The notes under the pieces were generated by a model, which was not told the origin of the DNA, made no database searches, and saw nothing but the letters and a program-made list of their open reading frames with translations. Positions 17,039 through 24,155 of a stretch of DNA of 64,000 nucleotides are shown in pieces; the stretch's first letter is position 1, and every line of letters begins with the position of its first letter. The DNA comes from Bacteroidaceae bacterium (lineage in GTDB: Bacteria > Bacteroidota > Bacteroidia > Bacteroidales > Bacteroidaceae). The stretch spans positions 92,354 through 156,353 of the forward strand of contig JAGBFX010000014.1 of NCBI GenBank assembly GCA_017936265.1. The letters run 5' to 3'. The position numbers and the translations under genes were made by a program.

Positions 17039-17500
17039 CTATCGGTAAACATTCCTGTCCACATCTTTCGTTTGTCTGGCCTTTTCATCACCACCTCCGA
17101 TATACTTGTTATGTTCGACAACTGTCTTGAAGTTGATGGGGATTGACATCTCGGCGCGTACAGGCATACCGTTGCGTTTGCCAGGCGACCAGTATTTCAT
17201 CATCTTGACAACACGTACAGCCTCGGCATCGAGCGACGGAGAGACAGACTTGAGAACCCTGACACCGCTAATATAGCCATCCATACCCACAGAGAAGGCC
17301 ACAAGCACCTCCCCGACCTCATTGTTGGCTCTGGCTTCATCCGGATAGGTAAGCTCTGAGAGAAGAAACTTGTGCATTGCTGCCAGACCGCCCGGATATT
17401 CAGGCATGACAATCTTGTCCTTCTTGCTTTGTGCATATACATGGCTTACCGAAGTTCCCAAAATGAGCAACAAGATAAACAGAGATATGATTCTTTTCAT
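17039..17500 (-). CDS. Secreted TonB C-terminal-domain protein
   Basis: 153 residues. A signal peptide (about 1-23, ending VYAQ) is followed directly by a TonB C-terminal domain: PEYPGGLAAMHKFL, YPDEARANNEVGEVLVAFSVGMDG and a closing IPINFK strand. It lacks the proline-rich periplasmic spanner of a classical TonB and, if the signal is cleaved, also its membrane anchor, so it is more likely a periplasmic partner of TonB-dependent systems than the main energy transducer. A good promoter lies at 17603-17634 with a leader of about 100 bases. The ATP-grasp gene follows 15 bases downstream. Confidence 0.82.
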   Translation of the reverse strand: MKRIISLFILLLILGTSVSHVYAQSKKDKIVMPEYPGGLAAMHKFLLSELTYPDEARANNEVGEVLVAFSVGMDGYISGVRVLKSVSPSLDAEAVRVVKMMKYWSPGKRNGMPVRAEMSIPINFKTVVEHNKYIGGGDEKARQTKDVDRNVYR

Positions 17501-17602
17501 AATCGTTATATTTCCTTTATATGCGTTTGTGAAATCTTCATGAATTCATTTTAAATCTACTATTGCAAGTAGAGTGATAGATTTCAGCCATTTTCTATAA
17601 TG

Positions 17603-17634
17603 CAAATGTAGCAAATATATGATTAAAGGGCAAA
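17603..17634 (-). promoter_or_regulatory. Promoter of the TonB-like gene
   Basis: On the minus strand TTTG (17634-17631), 20-base spacer, TACATTTG (17610-17603). Predicted transcription start about 17599. Confidence 0.65.
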
Positions 17635-17688
17635 GGTTAAAGTTTATTTAACGCAACCCCAAGTTTATGGTTCAAATAAGGAGAAATA

Positions 17689-17949
17689 GGGATGGGATTG
17701 ACGGCGCTACGCTTGTCCATACATGATAGAGTTCCTGCTCAAGAAAGCAGGAAACGCCTTCAGCGTTTGACCTGCTATTCTTTTCCCTCTGCATGCAAGC
17801 AAGCTTGCGCAGTTCATGGATTCAGGGATGGGATTGACGGCGCTACGCTTGTCCATCCCTTTGAGGAGTTCTTGCTCAAGAAAGCAGGAAACGCCTTCAG
17901 CGTTTGACCTGCTATTCTTTTCCCTCTGCATGCAAGCAAGCTTGCGCAG
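17689..17949. repeat. Tandem duplicated palindrome-rich intergenic element
   Basis: Two near-identical copies, 17689-17812 and 17825-17949 (offset 136 bases), differ mainly in a short stretch around 17722-17737 / 17858-17874. Each contains two hairpins: GCAGGAAACGC / GCGTTTGACCTGC, and CTGCATGCAAGCAAGCTTGCGCAG-like arms. The first hairpin resembles the neighbouring tRNA-His terminator stem (GCAGGAACAA / TTGTTCCTGC), suggesting the element grew by duplication of terminator sequence. Confidence 0.8.
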
Positions 17950-17962
17950 GGGAAAAAGAATA

Positions 17963-17988
17963 GCAGGAACAATTCTCATTGTTCCTGC
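17963..17988 (-). terminator. Terminator of tRNA-His
   Basis: GCAGGAACAA pairs with TTGTTCCTGC around a six-base loop; on the minus strand the stem is followed by TATTCTTTTTCCCC. It lies nine bases past the tRNA 3' end. Confidence 0.75.
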
Positions 17989-17996
17989 TTTCTTGG

Positions 17997-18071
17997 GGTG
18001 GTTGATGGGATTCGAACCCACGACATTCAGAACCACAATCTGACGCTCTAACCAGCTGAACTACAACCACC
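17997..18071 (-). tRNA. tRNA-His (anticodon GUG)
   Basis: The minus-strand sequence folds as a full cloverleaf, with anticodon stem TCAGA / TCTGA around loop TTGTGGT (anticodon GTG), T-arm GTGGG-TTCGAAT-CCCAT, and acceptor arms GTGGTTG / CAACCAC with the extra G(-1):C73 pair characteristic of tRNA-His. CCA is not encoded. Confidence 0.95.
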
Positions 18072-18187
18072 ATATCGCTTTGATTTCTCAAAAGCGTTGC
18101 AAAGGTATGAATTTTATTCTAATCTTCCAAATAATCCGCATTGTTTTTTACAACAACGAAGAAAGTTTCTCGAATTTCCGTACTTAC

Positions 18188-18219
18188 AAAAAACAATGGC
18201 CAGGATGTCCTGGCCATTG
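18188..18219 (-). terminator. Terminator of the Nif3 - zinc-ribbon operon
   Basis: CAATGGCCAGGA / TCCTGGCCATTG perfect stem followed on the minus strand by TTTTTTG. It lies 22 bases beyond the stop at 18242. Confidence 0.9.
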
Positions 18220-18241
18220 CAAAAAGTCTATCCTTGTTTCA

Positions 18242-19057
18242 TTACTCCGCTTTTGCACGACGTATACCGCGACGCTTTGGTGCCGGAGCCTCTGCCGGCT
18301 TCTCCTGCTGTACACCAGCAAGCTCAGGGTCAATCATAATACGTCCACAGTTCTCGCAAACGATGATTTTCTTTCTCATGCGGATATCCATCTGACGCTG
18401 TGGCGGTATCTTGCTGAAGCAACCTGTACAAGCATCACGCTCTACATACACGATACCCAAGCCATTGCGGGAGCTCTTGCGTATGCGCTTGAAAGAAGTC
18501 AACAGACGTGGCTCGATGTTAAGCTCGAGGTCATGGGCCTGCTCGCGGAGTTTCTCTTCCTCGGCCTTTGTCTCGGCAACGATATCCTCAAGCTCAGCCT
18601 TCTTCATATCAAGGTCCTTACGACGCTCTTCAAGCAGATTGGTTGTGCGCTCGAGTTCATCGCTTTTCTGCTGCTCCTGTTTCTTCGCGTCGTTAATCTT
18701 CTTCTCATCATGCTCGATTACAAGGCGGTTATACTCAATCTCCTTGTTCAGAAGGTCGAACTCGCGGTTATTGCGCACGTTCTCCTGATCGGCAGTATAC
18801 TTCTCGATATTTCTCTTTGCCTGTTCCATCTCCTCGCGGAAACCGACCACGTTCTCACGAATCTTCTTGATGTCGTTGTTTATGTTCTCGATACGTGTAC
18901 CGAGACCTACAATCTCATCCTCAAGGTCCTTTACCTCGAGAGGAAGCTCGCCACGCAGAATCTTGATCTTGTCAATCTGCGAAAGAATGGTCTGCAACTC
19001 GTAAAGGGTCTTCAATTTCTCTTCTACTGTGTACTCAGAAGGATCTTTCTTTGCCAT
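18242..19057 (-). CDS. Coiled-coil zinc-ribbon protein (DUF164/CdsZ-like)
   Basis: 271 residues: a long, highly charged coiled coil (about 10-185) followed by a C4 zinc ribbon (CTGC near 211 and CENC near 235) and a basic, alanine/proline-rich tail (APKRRGIRRAKAE). This layout is that of the C4-type zinc-ribbon family (old DUF164), members of which have been linked to RNA or nucleic-acid handling; the exact role here is unknown. It begins 26 bases after the Nif3-like gene's stop and shares its promoter and terminator. Pairing of these two genes is common in bacteria. Confidence 0.88.
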   Translation of the reverse strand: MAKKDPSEYTVEEKLKTLYELQTILSQIDKIKILRGELPLEVKDLEDEIVGLGTRIENINNDIKKIRENVVGFREEMEQAKRNIEKYTADQENVRNNREFDLLNKEIEYNRLVIEHDEKKINDAKKQEQQKSDELERTTNLLEERRKDLDMKKAELEDIVAETKAEEEKLREQAHDLELNIEPRLLTSFKRIRKSSRNGLGIVYVERDACTGCFSKIPPQRQMDIRMRKKIIVCENCGRIMIDPELAGVQQEKPAEAPAPKRRGIRRAKAE

Positions 19058-19083
19058 TGTATTACTGTTTTAAGTTAATAATT

Positions 19084-20181
19084 CTATAGATAGCAGACGG
19101 GATTGGTCTTGACCGCCGTCTTCATTACTTTCACGTCAGGATATTTGCCCAGAATAATGTCAGCGAAGATATCCATTGTATATTGCTCGCTTTCATAATG
19201 TCCAATTACTGCGACTGTCATCTTGCCGGCATAATTGAACAGGTCGTGGTAACGGGCCTCGCCAGTGATGTACACATCAGCGCCCGCAGCCATAGCCGCC
19301 GGAGCGAAGGAGCCGCCTGCACCCCCGCATAAAGCAACCTTCTTTATCTTGCGGCCTGACAGAGGCGTATGACGCACGCAACCTACCGCAAATTTCTCCT
19401 TTACAGAGGAGAGGAATTCAAGTTCATCGCACTCTTCGGGGAGCTCGCCGATGACACCGGCGCCTACACTACCCCAACTGTTCTTGAGCTGATAGATATC
19501 GTATGCCGGCTCTTCATAAGGATGAGTATCAAGCAATGCCCTTATAACGCGGTTCTTTATATACGAAGGCATTACGGTCTCTATCCTCACCTCATCTTCT
19601 CTATGCAATTCGCCCACACTGCCACAATAAGGATTACACCCTTCTTCGGCCTTGAATGTCCCGAAACCATTGAGGTTATAGCTGCATGAGCCGTAGTTGC
19701 CTATCTTGCCGCATCCTGCAGCGAAGAGAGCGCCACGGACCGTATCGGCATGAGAAAGCGGGACAAAGACCGCAAGCTTAAGCAACGACTCTTCTTTGGG
19801 AACAAGAATCCGCACGTTCTGCAGACCAAGAATATCGGCAATGCGATAGTTCACTCCCGCAGGGGCATTGTCGATATTAGTATGTGCCGAATATATTGAA
19901 ATGCCATTGGCGAGTGCCTTCAGGACACAGCGCTCGACATAATTTCCGCCTGTTATGCGTTTGAGAGGCTTGAAGATTACAGGATGATGGGACACAATGA
20001 GATTGTACCCTGATGCGATAGCCTCCTCTACGACGGCCTCGGTCACATCAAGACACAATAAAACCCCTGTAACTTCCGCATCTGTCAACCCAATCTGCAA
20101 TCCGGCATTGTCAAAATCGTCTTGCAGCGGCAGAGGCGCGAACATTTCAAGGGCATCTGTTATATCTTTTATCTTAACCAA
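19084..20181 (-). CDS. Nif3-like dinuclear metal centre protein
   Basis: 365 residues. The Nif3/YbgI fold with metal ligands is visible: SHHPVIF, SAHTNID and a C-terminal GHYESE; a PII-like insert occupies the middle (about 130-230), as in the long form of the family. Proposed as a GTP cyclohydrolase 1 type 2-like or metallohydrolase, but the physiological role is unsettled. The start is taken as TTG at 20181 because the promoter (20206-20237) lies between it and the only upstream ATG (20247), and because VKIKDITDALE is where the family begins. A still longer frame runs into the nagB terminator and is impossible as a transcript start. Confidence 0.88.
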   Translation of the reverse strand: MVKIKDITDALEMFAPLPLQDDFDNAGLQIGLTDAEVTGVLLCLDVTEAVVEEAIASGYNLIVSHHPVIFKPLKRITGGNYVERCVLKALANGISIYSAHTNIDNAPAGVNYRIADILGLQNVRILVPKEESLLKLAVFVPLSHADTVRGALFAAGCGKIGNYGSCSYNLNGFGTFKAEEGCNPYCGSVGELHREDEVRIETVMPSYIKNRVIRALLDTHPYEEPAYDIYQLKNSWGSVGAGVIGELPEECDELEFLSSVKEKFAVGCVRHTPLSGRKIKKVALCGGAGGSFAPAAMAAGADVYITGEARYHDLFNYAGKMTVAVIGHYESEQYTMDIFADIILGKYPDVKVMKTAVKTNPVCYL

Positions 20182-20205
20182 CGATATAAGATTGTTTTCT
20201 GTCTG

Positions 20206-20237
20206 CGAAGATACTCTTTTTTTTGCAGAGGAGCAAA
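20206..20237 (-). promoter_or_regulatory. Promoter of the Nif3-like gene; fixes a TTG start
   Basis: On the minus strand TTTG (20237-20234), 20-base spacer, TATCTTCG (20213-20206). Transcription would begin near 20201, after the ATG at 20247, leaving TTG at 20181 as the usable start. Confidence 0.7.
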
Positions 20238-20295
20238 TTTTGCACATAAATATTGAATTCAGACAGAGAGACTGCACTCCGGCATAGTCCTCATT

Positions 20296-20326
20296 AAAAA
20301 AGGGTGGACCGGAATTCCGGTCCACC
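20296..20326 (-). terminator. Terminator of nagB
   Basis: GGTGGACCGGAA / TTCCGGTCCACC perfect palindrome followed on the minus strand by CTTTTTTAAT. Confidence 0.92.
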
Positions 20327-20372
20327 TGTCATGTATGGAACTGTAACACACAGCCCACACCAATATGCGGGA

Positions 20373-21176
20373 TTAATAAGCAGGAGTCAAGTTCTCGCGC
20401 TCGATATCCTTGAAGTAGTTTACTGTACCCACCTTCAGTTCTGCTGTCGCTGCATCATCACAAACGATGATACCGCTCTGGTGCATCTGAAGAACGCTGA
20501 TAGTCCACATCTGGGTAATGCTGCCTTCAACAGCGTGATAGAGAGCCTGAGCCTTGTTGTGACCGTTAACGAGGATAAGAACCTCCTTGGCATCCATGAC
20601 AGTACCTACACCAACGGTTACGGCTGTCTTGGGAACCTTGTTGATGTCATTGTCAAAGAAACGTGAGTTGGCAATGATTGTGTCAGTTGTCAAGGTCTTG
20701 ATACGTGTGCGTGAAGCGAGTGAAGAACCCGGCTCGTTGAATGCGATGTGACCGTCAGGACCGATACCGCCGAGGAAGAGGTCGATACCGCCGTAAGACT
20801 TGATCTTTGCCTCATAGCGTGCGCACTCAGCAACGAGATCCTCGGCATTACCGTTAAGGATGTTCACGTTCTCCTTCTTCACGTCTACATGGCTGAAGAA
20901 GTTGTTCCACATGAATGAGTGATAGCTCTCGGGGTGCTCCTCGGGAAGACCTACATACTCATCCATATTGAATGTAACCACATTCTGGAAGCTTACAACG
21001 CCTCTGTTGTAGAGGTTAATCAACTCCTTGTATGTGCCAAGAGGAGTACCGCCTGTAGGCAAGCCCAACACGAATGGCTTCTCTGCTGTAGGTTTGAAGT
21101 CATTGATTTTCTTTGCAACATAAGATGCAGCCCAGCATGACAACTGCTGATAATTAGGTTGAATAATTAAACGCAT
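20373..21176 (-). CDS. nagB: Glucosamine-6-phosphate deaminase
   Basis: Converts glucosamine-6-phosphate to fructose-6-phosphate and ammonia, feeding amino sugars into glycolysis. 267 residues, the normal family length. Motifs: [13 protein letters not shown] (phosphate loop), FNMDEYVGL (catalytic aspartate region), [16 protein letters not shown] (catalytic histidine) and residues near VNGHNKA. It follows the GH43-like lipoprotein gene by 12 bases and ends at a strong terminator, so the two form an operon. This suggests, without proof, that the lipoprotein acts on an amino-sugar-containing glycan. Confidence 0.96.
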   Translation of the reverse strand: MRLIIQPNYQQLSCWAASYVAKKINDFKPTAEKPFVLGLPTGGTPLGTYKELINLYNRGVVSFQNVVTFNMDEYVGLPEEHPESYHSFMWNNFFSHVDVKKENVNILNGNAEDLVAECARYEAKIKSYGGIDLFLGGIGPDGHIAFNEPGSSLASRTRIKTLTTDTIIANSRFFDNDINKVPKTAVTVGVGTVMDAKEVLILVNGHNKAQALYHAVEGSITQMWTISVLQMHQSGIIVCDDAATAELKVGTVNYFKDIERENLTPAY

Positions 21177-21188
21177 AATAGTTAATAT

Positions 21189-22190
21189 TTAAAAATAATA
21201 GTATCCTATCTTCTTCAACTTATCGAACTGAGAATCCATTTTCACAAACCTTGGGACTCTCATGTTCTTTCCCGAAATGACGGTATCCTTATGCAAGGCC
21301 ATTACCAGCGTACCGTCGTAGTCGGTAAACAGCGAAGCACCGCCTACATTACCGCGCAGCAAAGGCTGCGGTTCTGCAATCCATGGACCATTGAGCCAAT
21401 GCCCCATCTCGTTTATCGTATACGCAACGGCAACGACACTCTCATCGCCGTCATAAGCCGTAAAAAGCAGACCGGGCATACCTGTATCCGTAACAAAGAG
21501 GAAAGGCGCCTCTACCGGTTTTTCACCCTTGAGAACATCCAATGCATTGTCAGCACCGCTGAACATCGCGTAAGCCTCGCCCATACGTTCTCCAAGGCTA
21601 TCGGTAAAGCGGATTATTTTCAGCTCACCGCCCGGTTCCTTCGAGTCACTGTATATCATGTAACCGGCATTCAGTTCATCTGCACAGAATGTGGGATGCC
21701 CTGCAATCTCTTCATCCGCAAGAAGCATTTCTTCTTTATTGACAGGAATATACGGCCCTGTAAGCCTATCGGCCACAAGTACAGCACATGAACTCCTATT
21801 GCCGGCAATATCTTTGAACGATGCCATGTAATAGTAACGGTCATTATACTTGTGAATCTCAGGAGCCATAACAGCATGTCCTTTACAGAACCACGCACTG
21901 CTGTCGCTCTTTATTACCACATAAGGGCCATTCCACATACGCAGGTTACGGCTTGTCCACATATAGCCACCGTCGCCCGTCATGTAATACATGTTCGACT
22001 TGCGGTCGTACACGACAAACGGGTTCGGGAGTTCCATCGTATCAACATCCACGTTACGCACCGGAAGTCCGTCGGGAGTGACAAGTTCCCACTCCGTCAC
22101 GTCCGCGGCATCGGATTGCCTGTTGCCTTGCTTGCCGCAAGAGAACAGCACCAGCAATGCCAGCATATATATAACAGCACACCTTTTCAA
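21189..22190 (-). CDS. GH43-like five-bladed propeller lipoprotein
   Basis: 333 residues. Signal peptide with KR at the start and lipobox LFSC (cysteine 18). The mature part has the repeated strand pattern of five-bladed beta-propeller glycosidases of the GH43/GH32/GH117 type: ELPNPFVVYD, WAPE-like VMAPEIHKYNDRYYYMASF, AGHPTF, VEAPFLF. The APE motif fits the general acid/pKa-modulating positions; the nucleophile-side aspartate is less clear. The start codon is TTG: a stop in frame just upstream excludes longer forms, and the only internal ATG would remove the basic signal-peptide end. First gene of the operon with nagB. Substrate unknown. Confidence 0.78.
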   Translation of the reverse strand: MKRCAVIYMLALLVLFSCGKQGNRQSDAADVTEWELVTPDGLPVRNVDVDTMELPNPFVVYDRKSNMYYMTGDGGYMWTSRNLRMWNGPYVVIKSDSSAWFCKGHAVMAPEIHKYNDRYYYMASFKDIAGNRSSCAVLVADRLTGPYIPVNKEEMLLADEEIAGHPTFCADELNAGYMIYSDSKEPGGELKIIRFTDSLGERMGEAYAMFSGADNALDVLKGEKPVEAPFLFVTDTGMPGLLFTAYDGDESVVAVAYTINEMGHWLNGPWIAEPQPLLRGNVGGASLFTDYDGTLVMALHKDTVISGKNMRVPRFVKMDSQFDKLKKIGYYYF

Positions 22191-22387
22191 CTCAAAACAT
22201 ATTTATTCGTAAAGATAAGCATTTTTAAATAAACCAAGCAAGTAAAAAAGCAAAGAAAAGCATTTAATTTTCAGAAATTACCATAAGTGCTCTAAAAACA
22301 GGTTAATTTTCAAATTATTTCTCTACCTCTACGTGAAACAAGAAGCGGTTCAGTTGTTTAACAAGCAGAACCCTAAATTTTATCATT

Positions 22388-23002
22388 ATGAAAAGTAAAA
22401 GATTTATTCTGGTTTTGTTGGCTCTGCTTTTCACTGCACATTTGCCATTGTCGGCACAGGAGAAAAAGAAGATGACGCGCAAGGAGAAGGAAGCCGCGTG
22501 GCGCGCCGAAAGGCTGAAGAAACGCGCCATAGAAGAGAGGGAGGAGCTGCACAACGACTCCATTGCATTCGCTCAGGCTGTAGACGCCCTCAGGGACGGT
22601 TCGTGGGCTTTAGAGGCATCTAACGTCACATTCGACAACGGCGTTACGCGCTTTGTGACACAGAGCACGAATTTCGTTTCAGTCAATGACGGGCAAGGCA
22701 TAGTGCAGACGGCTTTCAACAACAGCAACATAAACTCCCCGAACGGCCTTGGCGGGATAACCCTCGAAGGACGCGTGAACAGCGAGGAGATACAGACTGA
22801 CAAAGAAGGGAACATATATCTAAACTACAGTATCCAAGGCGCCGACATATCGGCAACCGTCAGCGTGGTCATTACAGCGCACACCAACCAGGCAACAGCG
22901 ACCGTGAACCCGAACTTCAGCAGCCGCACGATGACAATGAGCGGTTATATATACCCTTATAATACATCAGGAATAATCGAAGGCACCTCGGGTTACTACT
23001 GA
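22388..23002 (+). CDS. DUF4251-type exported protein, possibly truncated by a TGA
   Basis: 204 residues with a signal peptide (about 1-23, ending LSAQ), a basic helix (KKMTRKEKEAAWRAERLKKRAIEERE) pattern typical of DUF4251 proteins, and a beta-rich domain (SWALEASNVTF, TNFVSVNDGQGIVQ). Function of the family is unknown; it is common in Bacteroidota and presumed periplasmic. After the TGA at 23000-23002 the same frame stays open for 69 more codons to a TAG at 23210-23212 and encodes a Pro/Gly/Arg-rich tail. Either the protein has lost its tail by a nonsense mutation, or the tail was always separate. No promoter box was clear; the hairpin at 23215-23262 ends the transcript. Confidence 0.75.
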   Translation: MKSKRFILVLLALLFTAHLPLSAQEKKKMTRKEKEAAWRAERLKKRAIEEREELHNDSIAFAQAVDALRDGSWALEASNVTFDNGVTRFVTQSTNFVSVNDGQGIVQTAFNNSNINSPNGLGGITLEGRVNSEEIQTDKEGNIYLNYSIQGADISATVSVVITAHTNQATATVNPNFSSRTMTMSGYIYPYNTSGIIEGTSGYY

Positions 23003-23212
23003 CTGAACGGAAGTTTCTCGCCTTCGTGGAGGGGGTACTACCCCGGCTACTACGGAGCGCCACCACTACCGCCACCCATCTACAGACCAAGACCGCCACG
23101 GCCACCGTTGCCGTCTCGACCGCCGTCATTCGGGCCTCCGGGAATGGGCGGGAACCGTCCGCCGGGATTCAACGGCAGCGGAGGTACACGCCCGCCAGGG
23201 TTCACAAGATAG
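23003..23212 (+). pseudogene. Pro/Gly/Arg-rich in-frame continuation beyond the DUF4251 stop
   Basis: Read in the frame of the upstream gene without a break, this gives LNGSFSPSWRGYYPGYYGAP, then repeated PP, RPP and PPG steps (for example PPLPPP, RPPRPP, RPPGFNGSGGTRPPGF), ending FTR-stop. The composition is strongly protein-like (tyrosine-glycine then proline-arginine-rich, low complexity) and not seen in the other two frames as a known domain. It has no start codon near its beginning, so it is best read as the separated C-terminus of the upstream protein. Confidence 0.55.
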
Positions 23213-23214
23213 TA

Positions 23215-23262
23215 TTAAAAGACATATCTATGCAACGACGGTTGCATAGATATGTCTTTTAA
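23215..23262. terminator. Bidirectional hairpin between DUF4251 gene and yebC
   Basis: A perfect 22-base inverted repeat (23215-23236 and 23241-23262) with a four-base loop; the arms start and end in TTAAAA / TTTTAA, giving T-tracts in both directions. It lies between convergent genes. Confidence 0.9.
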
Positions 23263-23277
23263 TATAATAAGGTATCA

Positions 23278-24003
23278 TTACTCCTCGGCAGGCTTCATGT
23301 TTGTATAGACATTCTGCACGTCATCATCCTCCTCGAGACGCTCTACAATCTTGTCGATTGTCGCACGCTGCTCATCATTGACATCCTTCAGGTCGTTAGG
23401 GATACGTGTGAACTCACTGCCTGTAATCTCAAAGCCCTTCTCCTCGAGTGACTTCTGGATTGCACCGAATGACTTGGGGTCACCGTAGATAGTGATTTCG
23501 TTCTCCTCCTCATCATACTCATCCTCTACACCGAAGTCGATGAGGTCAAGAATCAGCTCATCCATGTCAAGACCCTCTTTCTTTGTGAATGTAAACACAC
23601 TCTTGTGTGTGAACATGAAGTCAAGGCTACCTGAGGTGCCGAGTGTACCGCCGAACTTGTTGAAGACAGCACGTACGTTCGCAACGGTACGTGTAGTGTT
23701 ATCAGTTGCAGCATCAACGAAGATAGCGATACCAAAAGGACCGTATCCCTCGTATGTGACCTCCTTATAATCCTTCTGGTCCTTACCCATCGCGTTCTTG
23801 ATAGCGCGCTCGATATTGTCCTTCGGCATGTTCTCACGCTTAGCATTGGCAATGATAGCTCTCAAGTGTGAGTTTGTATCGGGGTCTGGACCACCTGCCT
23901 TAACGGCAATGGCAATCTGTTTTCCCACGCGGGTAAATGTACGTGCCATGTTACCCCATCTTTTCAGTTTCGCAGCTTTACGGTATTCAAAAGCTCTACC
24001 CAT
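23278..24003 (-). CDS. yebC: YebC/PmpR-family protein (TACO1-like)
   Basis: 241 residues, normal length. The N-terminus (GRAFEYRKAAKLKRWGNMARTFTRVGKQI) pattern and GGPDPDTNSHLRAII, NMPKDNIERAIKNA are signature stretches, followed by YEGYGPFGIAIFVD. The family was annotated as transcriptional regulators; more recent work on members and on mitochondrial TACO1 supports a role in translation elongation through difficult stretches such as prolines. It is transcribed alone on the minus strand, downstream of pheT, with its 3' end at the shared hairpin at 23215-23262. An acidic C-terminal region (residues about 170-185 and 225-240) is typical. Confidence 0.95.
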   Translation of the reverse strand: MGRAFEYRKAAKLKRWGNMARTFTRVGKQIAIAVKAGGPDPDTNSHLRAIIANAKRENMPKDNIERAIKNAMGKDQKDYKEVTYEGYGPFGIAIFVDAATDNTTRTVANVRAVFNKFGGTLGTSGSLDFMFTHKSVFTFTKKEGLDMDELILDLIDFGVEDEYDEEENEITIYGDPKSFGAIQKSLEEKGFEITGSEFTRIPNDLKDVNDEQRATIDKIVERLEEDDDVQNVYTNMKPAEE

Positions 24004-24096
24004 AGTAAAAATTTTATTTGATTTGTTATTATTACCTTAATATAATTATATAAAATAGTCCATGTACAAAGTGTATTACAATAACTTTTGTATCGC

Positions 24097-24132
24097 AACA
24101 TGAGATCCTTCGCTTTGCTCAGGATGACAAAA
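24097..24132. repeat. Dispersed GTCATCCTGAGC-type intergenic repeat
   Basis: The stretch ATGAGATCCTTCGCTTTGCTCAGGATGAC, read here in pieces, matches the very common bacterial intergenic motif GTCATCCTGAGC...GAAGGATCT in reverse orientation. It sits in the short gap between pheT and yebC. A related but different motif of the same class is at 50922-50989. Confidence 0.5.
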
Positions 24133-24155
24133 CACATACCATCTTTAGCTACCGG

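Larger units (their letters stand above)
17501..17996. other. Intergenic region with promoter and duplicated element
   Basis: Holds the TonB-like gene's promoter (17603-17634), a duplicated 125-base element (17689-17949) and the tRNA-His terminator (17963-17988). A 109-residue minus-strand frame (17707-18036) runs through both repeat copies and into the tRNA; it is judged non-coding. Confidence 0.6.

Noticed and set aside
17707-18036. 109-residue minus-strand frame
   Set aside because: It runs through both copies of the palindromic repeat and into tRNA-His; the repeated peptide is only the translation of the duplicated DNA.
20182-20325. N-terminal extension of the Nif3-like protein to 20325
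   Set aside because: It begins inside the nagB terminator and precedes the gene's own promoter.
23000-23002. TGA as selenocysteine or as a reassigned codon
   Set aside because: No SECIS-like hairpin directly follows, and other genes in the window end in TGA in the ordinary way, so general reassignment is excluded.
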